From: Orthonyx spaldingii
Lineage: Eukaryota; Chordata; Aves; Passeriformes; Orthonychidae
NCBI GenBank assembly: GCA_013397795.1
Contig: VZTJ01004697.1
Coordinates: 476,649 to 540,648 of the forward strand
Direction: 5' to 3'
DNA: 64,000 bases
The notes beneath the pieces are model-generated. The model was not told the origin of the DNA and did no database searches. It saw nothing but the letters and a program-made list of their open reading frames with translations. Made by a program: the position numbers and the translations under genes. This document shows positions 1-11,330 of this stretch, piece by piece (position 1 is the stretch's first letter; each line of letters opens with the position of its first letter).

Positions 1-1304
1 CACATTACTGCCCCACTCCCAGAGGGAGCAATGCTGCTGCTGCCAAGCACAGCTCTGGCTCCTACCTGGGGGGCTCTTGAAGAGCCATAAAGGGTAAAAC
101 TTTTGCAAGCCATTTATTAAGCACTTGAATTCCCTGTGGTATTCTAAGGGACTGTTTATTAGAGCAACTCTGATTAGGGAATGAATTGAATTGAATGAAT
201 TGAAGCACAATACCTATTGCCCTTAATTGCAGGCTCCTAAACGCTGCTTCCTGTTAGAGCCTTCATTTTCCAATGGCTTGTTTTGTGGATTTTTTTTTTC
301 CTCTTCAAATGGAATCATGTATGTGGAATACACTTACAGCTCTGGATTACAGAGCATCCACTGCAATTACTGAATCTGGAATTGCTGAGTGACACTCCTG
401 AAAAATTTTACCTTCCCAGTACTAAGGCAGCAGAAATTATACACACGGTCCCTGTAAAGTAGGTCAGTTTTAATAACCATTTCTGGTTTGTGTTCATTCA
501 GGATATTCTACAGGCCAGCCCATTTTGCTCCATTCAACTTCTAACATTCACTAGAGTTAAGGGATTAACAGTCTCTGCCAGAGTTTTTCATGTCATCAGC
601 CCTGTGATTTGTTTCACAGCAGTCTTACCTTAAAGACACACTTTTTAGCTCTGGCTCACCTCCCCTGAAGCAGGCCTTCAGCTGAGCCCAAAAGTAATGG
701 ACAGAACTTATGAGTCTCTGACTGTAAGTTTCCAAGGAGCAATTCACATTTGCTTATTGCCTTTAGATAAAGACTATGTACATGCAGCTCAGGTTAAGAG
801 CAGGACAAGGTGGGACACTGTTGGTTATGTGTGGTTTTTAAAGGACAACACTGTTCTCAGAGGTGCTGCTCCCCTGAATAAAGGCACCCCAAACCTACCT
901 CCTGAGAGCTGCTGCCAGGACAAACAAACTTCAGATACCCACTTCCTCTTTACCTTCCCGTGACTCTCCCATCATCCCAGGCAGGGGCAACATAGCCTCC
1001 TGCAGCTGCACCTTCTGCACATTCAGGGAAGGGGTTACCAGCACTGAGCCTGCCTTCTCTCCTACACACATCATTTCTGCAGTACCTGCTCCAGGCGTCG
1101 AGTTTATAAAACTTGAATGGGGGGAAAAAAAGTAAGCCTGGAGATTATGCTATGCTGCTCCTTATTCCCTTCTGCCCGTGAAAGCTGGTCCAGGGAGAAC
1201 TGCCTCTCTGCTATATTGCTCATTACTCCCCTCTCCCATCCCCTCAGGCAATAGCTAAGTCACCTTGGGCATTTCTGACACATATACATATCTTACAGCC
1301 CTGA
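1..1304. other. Intergenic DNA beyond the 3' end of ASCL2
   Basis: No gene is supported here. The first 700 bases are AT-rich, with several homeodomain-like TTAATT/ATTA cores and a short GAATTGAATT-type repeat near 180-206. An 88-codon open frame starting at 697 has no recognisable domain or coding bias and is treated as chance. Confidence 0.6.
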
Positions 1305-2119
1305 AGCCATTTATAAATAGATTTTTATTTATAAAGTCAATTTACATAAAATATGATACTCTCTTAAAAACTGCATATGTACAACTTAAGAAATCCTAGC
1401 AAGTGCATACAAAAATGCCTTCAATACATTTTTTTTTTAAAAAAACTTCAGTTTTCAGAGAGGTGGACCTTCACGCCAGGCAAACTCAGACACCACGTTA
1501 AAACACAACATAACTTTACAGTCTTTTACTGAAGTGTTTGGAGAGAATAATTTAAAAAACCCCAAACAAACACCTTTTCATCTATACCGTGTATGTTCCC
1601 AAAACATTCCAGCTGGTAGTGTTCAAGAAAAAGTGGATAGGACCTGCTAAAAATCGAACCATCTCATCCCTTTTCTCTAAGGTTCTTGTACAAAAATAAG
1701 TCTTCATACACCAGTGTCCCCATAGGCAGTTCAAGTTACATATAAAATAGAATCTGACATGATAAAAAATTCCCTCCCCCTCCAGAAACAAGGAAGCATC
1801 AAGTGTTATTAATTTCCTTTTTTTCTTTTTTTTTTTTCTTTTTTTTGCCTTTTCACCCCTCCAAAGCAACACCAGACAGCAGCGGCGAGGAGAAGCGGGT
1901 TTGCTCGGGCGTCCTCTCCGTGGGTCGGCAGCTCCGGGCGGGCAGGCGGGACCCCGCAGACAGCTACACCATTGCACTTTCCACAGCCCGAAGACGGCGG
2001 CTGAAAACCCGGCGAGAAAAGCAGCCGGCGGAGCCCCGCCGGGGTGCAGGTCAGTACTTTCGGCGGGATGTCGCTGCCGCCGAGACCGCGGGCGCCGACG
2101 TGCTGCGGGCTGAGCGCGG
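1305..2119 (-). other. ASCL2: ASCL2 last (non-coding) exon, 3' UTR
   Basis: Read leftward, this follows an apparent acceptor (pyrimidine-rich run ending CCGCAG) at 2120-2121 and ends just past an AATAAA at 1329-1324. The upper part, above about 1860, is GC-rich. The lower part is AU-rich, with ATTTATAAAT elements beside the poly(A) signal and a Pumilio-type TGTACATA on the minus strand at 1383-1376, which suggest a short-lived, post-transcriptionally controlled mRNA. ASCL-family genes are known to carry a non-coding last exon. The exact ends are inferred. Confidence 0.6.
1324..1329 (-). terminator. ASCL2: ASCL2 polyadenylation signal
   Basis: The minus strand reads AATAAA here, inside an AU-rich stretch. 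It is the best-placed canonical signal downstream of the ASCL2 stop codon; cleavage would fall near 1305-1312. Confidence 0.55.
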
Positions 2120-2219
2120 CTGCGGAGAGACGTGAGGAGAGCCCCGGTGGGTCCGTGCCCCGCTCCCCCGGGCGCCGAGGGGCGAAACGGAGCCCCCTCC
2201 CCTCCGGCTGCCCCCTCAC
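2120..2219 (-). other. ASCL2: ASCL2 3'-UTR intron (predicted)
   Basis: Eleven bases after the TGA stop the minus strand reads GGGAG|GTGAGG, a near-consensus donor at 2219-2218. A pyrimidine-rich acceptor ending CCGCAG lies about 100 bp on, at 2120. An intron just after the stop codon is a known feature of mammalian ASCL2 and ASCL1. The donor is strong; the acceptor is the best nearby candidate, not the only one. Confidence 0.55.
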
Positions 2220-2230
2220 CTCCCGCCGGG

Positions 2231-2622
2231 TCAGTAGCTCCCAAGCCAGCTGGTGAAGTCCAGCAGCTCCCGCTCCTCGGGGCTGAGCGCCGCGTCGTAG
2301 CCGCTCTCCTCGGAGGAGCACGGCGAGCCGGGCGCGGAGGAGGCGAACGAGGGCGAAGCGGAGGAGTAGCCGCCGCCGCCGCCACCAACCTCCCCGACGG
2401 CCACCCGCCCGCGGCCGTCGGGGAAAGCGGCGGCGGCGTCATGCTCGTCGAGGAGCCGCTGCAGGGCGCGGATGTACTCGACGGCGGAGCGGAGCGTCTC
2501 CACCTTGCTCATCTTCTTGCTGGCGGCGCCGTGCGGGACGTGCTGGCGGAGGGCGGCGAAGCCCAGGTTGACGAGCCGCACGCGGTTGCGCTCCCGCTCG
2601 TTCCGCCGGGCCACGGCCGCCG
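2231..2622 (-). CDS. ASCL2: ASCL2, achaete-scute family bHLH transcription factor (5' part missing in gap)
   Basis: This is the C-terminal 130 residues of a proneural-type bHLH protein that heterodimerises with E-proteins and binds CANNTG E-boxes in the nucleus. The visible frame enters from the gap as AAVARRNERERNRVRLVN, the achaete-scute basic region. Helix 1 (LGFAALRQHVP), a loop with SKKMSKVET, and helix 2 (LRSAVEYIRALQRLLDEHD) follow. A Gly/Ser/Ala-rich linker leads to the family's C-terminal tail, SPEERELLDFTSWLGSY, and a TGA at 2233-2231. The start codon and N-terminus lie in the 541-base gap; the first complete codons shown are internal, and the GTG at 2614 encodes an internal valine. 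ASCL2 rather than ASCL1 is chosen from the tail and from TSPAN32-CD81 next door; this is probably the gene known in chicken as CASH4. In mammals ASCL2 acts in trophoblast, intestinal stem cells and follicular helper T cells. The exon is very GC-rich. Confidence 0.93.
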
Positions 2623-3163
2623 NNNNNNNNNNNNNNNNNNNNNNNNNNNNNNNNNNNNNNNNNNNNNNNNNNNNNNNNNNNNNNNNNNNNNNNNNNNNNN
2701 NNNNNNNNNNNNNNNNNNNNNNNNNNNNNNNNNNNNNNNNNNNNNNNNNNNNNNNNNNNNNNNNNNNNNNNNNNNNNNNNNNNNNNNNNNNNNNNNNNNN
2801 NNNNNNNNNNNNNNNNNNNNNNNNNNNNNNNNNNNNNNNNNNNNNNNNNNNNNNNNNNNNNNNNNNNNNNNNNNNNNNNNNNNNNNNNNNNNNNNNNNNN
2901 NNNNNNNNNNNNNNNNNNNNNNNNNNNNNNNNNNNNNNNNNNNNNNNNNNNNNNNNNNNNNNNNNNNNNNNNNNNNNNNNNNNNNNNNNNNNNNNNNNNN
3001 NNNNNNNNNNNNNNNNNNNNNNNNNNNNNNNNNNNNNNNNNNNNNNNNNNNNNNNNNNNNNNNNNNNNNNNNNNNNNNNNNNNNNNNNNNNNNNNNNNNN
3101 NNNNNNNNNNNNNNNNNNNNNNNNNNNNNNNNNNNNNNNNNNNNNNNNNNNNNNNNNNNNNNN
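2623..3163. other. Assembly gap (541 N) over the ASCL2 N-terminus
   Basis: A run of N flanked by extremely GC-rich sequence. It removes the ASCL2 start codon, N-terminal region and probably the 5' UTR. The length may be a scaffolding estimate. Confidence 0.97.
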
Positions 3164-3560
3164 CGCAACCCTCCCCTCAAAGCGCCGCCTCCGCCCCGGC
3201 GACTTTTAATGTTTTATTTTAATTCAGGGTTTTAATATTACTGTGAGGAGGGGCCCCCTCCTCGCCCCGCCTCTCTCCCCGCACCTCAGGGCGGACACGC
3301 GCGAGCAGCTGGGGCTCCCCGCTGCCGTCGGTCAGGTGGGAGCGCCGGGTGCTGTCCCTTCAGATGCGCCACCAGCCCGCTCCCTCCCCAATGTCCCTTC
3401 AAATGTGCCACCAGCCCGCCCCCTCCCCACACCGGCTACCCCGCGGGTGGCCGTGCGGGGAAGGCGGTGGCCCGGCAGCGCGGCTGCTCCCAGGGCTTTC
3501 CCTGCGGAGCCGTGAGTGCCGGCACCCGGCTGCCGCTCGGTGCTTGTCTCACGCAGTGAC
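3164..3560 (-). promoter_or_regulatory. ASCL2: ASCL2 upstream CpG island and possible core promoter
   Basis: GC- and CpG-rich DNA immediately upstream of the ASCL2 coding exon, continuous across the gap with the coding CpG island (about 1865-2622). Near its ASCL2-proximal edge is an AT-rich patch (3203-3240) whose minus strand includes ATTAAAAG at 3210-3203, a weak TATA-like element followed by a GC box (GGGGCGG). The start site is not established. Confidence 0.4.
3353..3430. repeat. 39-bp tandem duplication, two copies
   Basis: The unit at 3353-3391 is repeated at 3392-3430 with about four substitutions, mostly C/T or A/G. The unit begins TGTCCCTTCA and carries GCCACCAGCCCGC. It sits inside the ASCL2 upstream CpG island. 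Confidence 0.85.
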
Positions 3561-6500
3561 GGGACACACCGCGGCTCTGCTTTGTTACATCCACCAAAAA
3601 AGTATAATAACAAAGATTTACAGTAGTGGTGTGAATCATCTGACCAACGCCGTTCTCCACAGACGGGCTTTTTGGGCTTTAGTGGGAGTTTCAAGGATAA
3701 AGGCATGGAGACAAGAAGGAAAATGCAAAGCTTTTGTAACTCGGGGGTGGCAGCCCGGCTTCCCTCTGCCATGCCAAGCAATCCTCCTTGGCTCTCCATC
3801 AAGCAAGCCTTGCATCCAGCTCCGGTGGGAAGAGCAGTAGAGTAAGGTGCGTTCAGATAGCTGGATGGAATGGACAAAGGAGCTTCCTCTTGGAGTCCTG
3901 GGAACTTGTGGGAAGAAATAACTTGCATGGTGTTTTGCTAAATAAACAGGGTGGATGGAGGGGGAGCTACATGAACCCACTGCCCCGGGGCTGTGTCCAC
4001 TCAGGGCTGCAGCACAGCTTCAGGATGTGCTGTCCTCAGGGCTTTGCTCCTACCCTTTAAAAAAGGTTTAAAAAAAAAAAATAAAATCCAACGTTGTGAG
4101 GCAGTTCAGTTACTGTGCTTCACTTTTTGGAGGGGAACATAACCCTATTTCAGGAAAATGCTCCAAGCTGGTCTTTGGCACCAACTTGGTGGTGGGGATG
4201 TGTCACCACAACGACAGGTGCCAGCAAGGCTCTGCAGCAAGATTTGGATATCTGGATATTGAAGGGTTTGTATTCCCCTAGCTGCCTTGAACTACTTTGA
4301 TGCTGGTCCTTGGGCGTATCTAAGCCAAAAATGGTAGCTCAAAGAGCTATCCATGATTTCTCGATGTGACACAGAGGGGGCTTTTTTGTACCTGTGTGGG
4401 GTACTTAGGGAGCAGCAAGGCTCCTTTATGTTGAAAGAGAAATATTTTCCCTGGGGATCAGTTGCAATGGCAGTGGCTTGAAGGAACCAGCCCAACTGCA
4501 GTGTCAGCCGAGCTGAAATTCCTGACAGTAAGGAGCCTGTGAGCACTTGGATTTTCTGGTAATCAACCATGCAGAAGGCTTAGCACCCAAATTCAGTGGC
4601 TCCTGAGACACTCTTGGCCGTGCTGTAGACCCGGGGGCAAGCCAGTGAGCAGCCCTACAGCTTCTCTGAAGGACTTCGCCCGAGAGGAGCAGCTCATGGC
4701 ATGAGGAGCAGGCAGGAGCATTTTTCCTGGTGGGTTCCCAGCAGCGCAGTGGAGCTGCTTGTGCCTTGTTGGGAGTGCACAGGCTGCTTGCTCAGCTCAG
4801 GCCAGGGAATGCACTCGTCTCCAGCATCTGCAGAGCTGCCCTGGCTGGTGCAGGGGGCTTCCCTTGTGCTCGCTGTCAGATGTAGCTCAGTCAGTAGGGG
4901 CATTACTTCAGTGGAGTAATACTGATGTTCTTTTATTACCTCGTCTCTAATTTCTGCTGAAAACCTTTCTCACAGGAAAGGGGAAGCTGCTGCCCTTGAA
5001 ACTTTTCAAGAGAAAGCCTTCTGTATCGAAGTGCCACACTCAAGAGTAATAACTGGATTTTTATCATACAAAAATAGCTACAGGGATTTTTTTTCATTAA
5101 TAACGCACACCAACAAACCCAGTCTCAAGGGAGAGCACACAGCCTCCAGCCACCGCGATTCCACACTCAGATCAGGGATGAACTTGACTTGTCCAAATTG
5201 GCTTCAGGACTGCTGACGTGTGTTTCCAGCCAGATGTGGCCATCGGTTCTGGGCCTGAGCACAACACACAGCAAGTGCTTGTGCCTTCCTAGCAGTGCAG
5301 CTGGCTTCCCAACAGTCTGCAGGAAGGTGGGTAGGTACATCTTGTACTCAGAGAAATGCAATCTCACTTGAAATCTCTTTATAAACGTTAATGACTATGT
5401 AAGATCCAGTAGAACAAGACATCATTAAACACTGTGTTCACAATCAACTTCCTGATCATAATCTGGGGAGAGAGAGCATCCAGCATTGTGCTACCCATCC
5501 CCAGAGAGAAGGGAGAAGAAATTCTCCTCTCCTGGAGCAGGGAAGGCAAAAATGACAACTGTGTGGTTCGTGTGGACACCTCGCAGCCCCATGTGGCTTC
5601 AGCCAGCATGCTGCAAGGTGGCCAAACAACGCTCAGGGAGAAGGGAAAAGGGTCTCTGGAAAGGGCCTCTGACACTACATGTTGGTTCTTGCACCTGCCA
5701 AAGGTGAGAACACAGTGCTGCCCCTGGCTTGGCACATGTGTCAGCAGGAAGGCCGTGGATGGGGTGCTGGGTCAGTCCTGGTGTCACCCATACATTACAG
5801 GCAGCTGACGTGCTTTTTAGGGTATTTTGCCAAAACCTTTTGGACTCCAGTGGAAAACAATAGAGGCCCTGTTGGAATAAAGCTTGAGAGGATGTTTGGC
5901 AGAAATAAAAAGCAATGGGGAGTTGAGCAGCCCTGTTCTTGGTGAGCAGGGGAGTGCCCGTTTGCCAGGCTGGACTGTGCTCACACTGGTTTTACCAGGA
6001 GCAGAGCTAGATGGAGCAGGGCTCGCATTGTGTCTTGAGGTCTATCTCCTGCACAGCTGGCTCCTGGGCAGTTATGGTTTGCAATTAGATAGTATGTGAA
6101 AAAGAAAAAATAATTTAGTTTGAGTAGGGCGGTGTGCTTTCGAGCTATGAGTACGGTTCTTTCACTTTCAGTGGAGAAAGAAGTTCATTTGAGTTTATTC
6201 TTTGAAGGGAACTCCCTGTCTTCAGCTTATGCTCTTTTCCAGTGTAATCTTTCTCTAGCTTGATGAACTATTTTTAATAACTCTTCTGACATTTTATTTG
6301 CTCACCTATAATAATTTCAAATTGCCTGGGAATCACTAGAGAATTTCTGAGACACACATTGAAAATAATAATAAGCAAAAAAGTGCTGTGGAGATAAAAT
6401 GATTTCTCTCTGGTTTTGTGCCTTCCAAGGCAGCCTCCAGCCAGCCTTGTTTCCATTCACAGTGGAGTTGGATGGTGCATCTCAAACTTGGCAAAGCCCA

Positions 6501-9500
6501 GCACCTCCCCCTTTTCTCTTCTTCTCTCTTTCCTTTCTTGAAAAGAGATGGCCCCGGGTTTAAAAGTTGATTTTTAGCTTTGATTGTGTGTATGTGCTAT
6601 AAGAATGCTAAGCAGCCTTTACAATGCATCCTTGTGATGTGCCCGGGAAGGCAGACGCAGGCTGTGAGGTCTCCCTGACTTCCCATCGTCCCTATGGCTG
6701 CGGAGCGGTTTGATATGGACATGTTTTATTTACGAGCCAGCTTTAGGGTGAATCCAGCCGTGCTACGGGCAGTAGCTGAGGGACTGAATGGGCTGAGCCG
6801 CTGACACTTGTAAATCTGACACATTTGCAGCTGCTTTCCGCTGTGGAAGAGAGGTACTTTCCCTAATGGTGCTGTGGGCTGGAAAAGGAGGAGGCTCCTG
6901 AGAGGCAGCAGGGACCTGGCACAGGTGTGTCCTGCCTGGATGATGGGTATAGATTTGGCTCCTGGGTGCCATCCTCTTTCATGCTTCCAGCCCATCCTTT
7001 CTCAGGAGCATGAGTAGCAGTGCCCCAAAGCCAAGGCGGAAGTTTCATTTCTCTTCTCTGCTGCCTCGACAGAGTTCAAGCAGCTGAAGCTGAGGTGCTG
7101 CTGTTCTGTCACTGGTGACTGCACTGACAGAGTGAGAGCCAGAAAAATGGATGTTGAGAAGGCACCAGAACGAATCCAGCCTCTTCTCCTCCATTTACAT
7201 TTAGTGTCCCAAGTTTACCCCGTGCAGCATTAACACATCAAATCCCTCAGCTCTTTTAGAACATCCCTCTGACTGAGTGGGCATTGTTTCCCTCCAGCTC
7301 AGAAGAGCATTGGGGGTTTATAGCTTTGCATAAAAATATGATCTGGCTTTATTCTCTTTTTTAAATCAATCCTTCCCTTCTGGATGAGGAGGCACATCCC
7401 TCTGAGACCCGTGCAGCTGGGTATGCTGGGGTATATTTTCATAACAGAAATCTGCAAGCTGCCACAAGGCTAGAAAGAGAGCACCTGTGCTCCCTGGGGT
7501 ATTTTGAAACTCACTACCATCTTTCCATGCTCCAACTGATAACCAGAGATAAGGGAGGAAGCCACAAGTGGGAGCTGTGGTTACCTGTGGTTTTTGCACC
7601 ACTTTTGGGAGTAACACGTTGTGCTCTTGCAAAGGTGACCAATCAATAAAACCTGGCAGGATGGGCAGGAGGCCGAGTCTTGCTGGGAAAGCCATGCTGC
7701 CATCCAGCCCACGTGCTGGCTGTGAGGATGGTTCCCTGGCATGCCACCAGCCCTGCCTCTCTTCCCACTGGGATGAGATTGAGGGGACACCCTGCTTCTC
7801 ACCAGTGCTTCCTGGGCAGAGAGGCAGGTGTGTGCCAACAACAGGGCACCCAGCGGAAGTTTAATCCCATAGAAAGTGAATTGTTGCACAGATTGCCTTT
7901 TTGATGGGTATGGGTAAGATGAGCACACAGACTCCCCTGTGCTCCCTTCAGCAGTGCCCTTCCATGTGCCAAATATGCCTCCTTCAACCACAGCCCAGCC
8001 TCTTAATATCTCAGCTCTACTGATGTTTCTGCTTTTTTGGGGGTGAGGGAGTGACTTCTTTTTGGCTTTTTTTTTTCTTTTTTTTTTTTTGGGGGGGGGG
8101 TGGCGGTAAGGGAGCAACTCCTTTTGCTCTTGTTCTTTTTTTGATGTTAGAAATCCACATATGCTCTGCCCCAAACAGGAAACTTTCAAGGCATATCTGT
8201 ATGAGGTAGAGGGTAAGAGAGAGGAAAGAGAAACAGCAGAAAATCCCTCCACCCCTGAGCCCAGCAGGCAGAGCAGTTAGTGAAGGGAATGGGCACAAAG
8301 ACAGGCCACCAAGCAGTGCAGGTGGGAGAAGCATCAGAAGATGTGGGCAAGCTACTCAGGAATAGGCATTTTCAACCAAAACAGAGGAAGCAGCTGTTTA
8401 AACCCAGGTGTTTGAAGTTACAGACCTGTTTCAGAGCTCCGTGAGTCGGTGAAGGTACTCGTTTTTATAGCTGGAGACAAAATGAGGTAGAACATATTTT
8501 TTGGGAAGACTAGGAGCCCTTGCAAAGCGTGTAGATAACGATCTGGGACCTCTCAGGTGAACCCGCAGTGAGGTGCGACGCTTCTGCAGGAACTGAGGAG
8601 ACCTTTATGGAACTGGGGAGGGAGATGCCCTTCAGGGAGCCCACGCCGCTCATCCCACCCTTCGGGAAGGGGTTCTGCTGGCCTGTGGGGACCTCTAGTG
8701 TGTGACTTGGCTTCGCACAGGTCTCGCTGCCATGGCGGGTGTTTAGGATTGGGGAAGGAACTGGGGTCTCGGGGCAAAACGAAGATGGGCTCCATGCTTT
8801 TTTCCCCTATCCGCCCTGTGAAACAGGCTCCGGGTGTGCTCAGGGCGGGTGACACGGCTGCACTCTTGGTGACTGTCGCTCGTGGCTTGGTGTTACACAC
8901 AGAGCTGTGCTCATACCTTCTTGCAGCCCTTCCAGATTTAACCTGTAACCCCACCGATGGACCAGCTCTGCTGTCTTTGTACCAAGGATCCTTCCTCTTG
9001 AAAATGCAGGTGACAACACCCCCGTCTGTCCTCTAGTACCGGAAGAAATGATGGGTGCCCACAGTTCTACATTCAGATGCAATCCTAACTCTGACAGTCT
9101 CTTATAAGGCATTTTCCCTGCCTGCTCTGTCCCCGGGGGTCCTGCTCCTGAACGTGGGTAGCTTGGCATCATCTGCCTCACCAGCCTGTTGTCCTCTCCC
9201 CACTGCCCTCCTGCCCTGCTGTCTATCCATTGGTTTTCCTCAGATAGTCTCCAGCTGGTGACCAGAGGAGGAAGGTCTCTGTACATGGGTACATCAGTGT
9301 CTCCTCTTGGGCATCAGGACAGGGATCCACGAGCCATGGGGACACCTGTTTTTGGCATTGGCTGTGGCAGCTCTCATTGGTGTCTCGGGAGGCTGCAACC
9401 AAGACGATTTGCAGGAAAGCTTGCAAAGGAAAGCTAGTGATGTAGTCAGAGAATCAAGGCATGCTTTTTCCTGTGCACATGGCTTTGTGCAACTCGCTTT

Positions 9501-10439
9501 CTCTTCTCTTTGCTGTACAAAATACATCTTCCTTCCTTTTTTCACTCCTCTCCTCCTCCTTCTTTGTCATCTTCCTGTAACTGCAGTTACTATTGTGGGA
9601 TGGTTTTACTTTTTTACTCCCTTTGTTTGCCACCTGGGGGGGGTGCAATTATTTTTCATTGTTCTGTTTCACCCGTTTTCTACCAGTCTGGTTCTAAAAC
9701 TAAGGTTGATTAAGGCACTCAGTCATTCAGGCTCACTTTGGCCCGATCATTCTTGAGGCTTCTTCGCAATTTACTTGTAGGAAATATGCATCCAAGAGAC
9801 TGCTGGTTTTGAACACCAGAAATCACCTGAGTCTTCTGCAGCCGTGGGTCCATGGAGTCTTCAGTGCTAGGAGAGGGGAAAGGACAGAGTTAAAATGTCC
9901 ATGGATTGTGAGAATCTCCCGAGCAGGGGGTTATATTTCCATATAGCCATTTTCCTGAATAAAATACTACCAAATGTGTTTTTTCCCTCATCTGCAAATA
10001 CAAGTTCTAATAGAGACTCAGCCAAAGGTTATTGCTATGTGGTGGTTTTACATGGGGAGAGAAGACTCTTACATAGATCTGTTTGGGGGGGTTTAATCTC
10101 TTCTTTAAATAACAGGTTATTTTTTTTTTAAATAATGTTTCCTAGACTTTTCCCCAAAATACTATTTATGCAGATTATAAAAAAAAAAAGTTCATTAAGA
10201 AGCCTGCATCCCTTGTGGTGAAAGGTGAAAGTCTAACCCAGGATATTTTGACACTGACTCTTCATTGCACAGTTAATTTTTTTTTTTAAAGGAACTTTGC
10301 TCCAAACTCCATGAAAGGCAGTTTTTCTGTGTGCCTTTCTTTCTTTCTTTCCCAGCTGGCTGTGTGGGACTGGACAGCAGCTGATTGAGAGCCTGTGCAG
10401 AAGGTGACTGCCCTAAAGAGGATTTAATAACCAGGCAGG
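3561..10439. other. ASCL2-TSPAN32 intergenic region
   Basis: No gene supported. Open frames here, including a 223-codon minus-strand frame at 7581-8252 containing a poly-Lys run from the T tract, lack recognisable domains. The region could hold enhancers of either divergent neighbour, but none can be named by eye. Confidence 0.5.
8067..8101. repeat. Homopolymer tract, T-run followed by G-run
   Basis: About 22 T with one C is followed directly by about 10 G. Such a junction is prone to length error in sequencing and to slippage. Confidence 0.9.
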
Positions 10440-10576
10440 AGGAGGTGCATCAGCACGTGGTGGGGACTCCACTTCCTGAGAGGCCCCTCTGTGGCCATGC
10501 CTCCCTTTGGTGGAAACCCAGGCTTTATCAAGAGCTGGAGGGACCAACTGCCAGCTCTCTCTGGGGACAAGCTGTC
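10440..10576 (+). promoter_or_regulatory. TSPAN32: Probable TSPAN32 5' UTR / proximal promoter
   Basis: The stretch just upstream of the TSPAN32 start has no TATA box. It carries an ETS/PU.1-type core (ACTTCCT, AGGAAGT on the other strand) at 10471-10477 and a CACGTG E-box at 10454-10459. ETS control would fit a blood-cell gene. Upstream non-coding exons cannot be excluded. Confidence 0.3.
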
Positions 10577-10642
10577 ATGGGACTGAGGTGCGGGATGAGG
10601 ACCACCAAGTGCCAGCTGCTGGTGACCAGCCTCTGTGTCATG
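10577..10642 (+). CDS. TSPAN32: TSPAN32 coding exon 1
   Basis: 22 codons, MGLRCGMRTTKCQLLVTSLC then VM, ending ATG|GTGAGC at phase 0. Encodes the cytoplasmic N-terminus, with a juxtamembrane Cys likely to be palmitoylated, and the start of TM1. Length equals CD81 exon 1 in this window. Confidence 0.85.
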
Positions 10643-11289
10643 GTGAGCAGGCAGGTCTGGGGGGATCTCTGCAGAACCGAGGTGAACTGTTGCCTTTGCC
10701 ATCCCCACTCCGAGAGGGGATGGTTTTCCCACGTTCTGTTTTTGGCGGGTGGAGGGCAAGCACAGCCAACTGCCTGAGTTATCATTGCCCCATGGGCGGT
10801 TATCGCTGGCCACCAGCATCGCCCCCCCTCCTCTGATAGACTTCTGGTTTCTCAGGGCTGTCACACCACTGCAGCTCTTTCACAACTCAGCAGCTGCCTC
10901 CAAGGAGAAAGAAAAGGTCACTGCTGGCAGAATGGGTGGTTTTCAGCAAAAAGATATTTGCTCCTGTCTCCTTGGAGTGAAAGAAAGAGGATGGACCTGC
11001 TGCAGTTACGCTTGCTGCTGGGAGGGTGGTCCACTGCAGGTGGGATCAGTGAGGATATGAAACCACAGGGCTTGGGTGGAAGTGTGTGTGAGAAACCTGT
11101 GGATCAGCACCACAAAGCAAAAGCAATTCCAGGGACTCTTTTTATCAGCTTTTGAAGCAAATTCAAGGGAAGTTTCTGGACATCTGCTGTTAGAGCTGAT
11201 GGGAAATGGTGGAAACTGGAGAACACTTCTCCTGCATGCTTTGACTTGTATGTTCTTGTTGCCTTTTCACTTTATCAAAACTTGCCAGC

Positions 11290-11330
<41 letters not shown>

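Noticed and set aside
1582..2442. 286-codon minus-strand frame overlapping the ASCL2 end
   Set aside because: It is a shifted frame of the GC-rich ASCL2 exon reading through its intron and 3' UTR. The Arg/Pro/Ala-rich composition is expected of GC-rich DNA out of frame.
2132..3235. 367-codon plus-strand frame
   Set aside because: Half of it is assembly gap and the rest is antisense to ASCL2.
10595..10597. Alternative TSPAN32 start codon
   Set aside because: The in-frame ATG at 10577 has equal or better context, matches the human N-terminal length to KCQ, and makes exon 1 the same length as in CD81.
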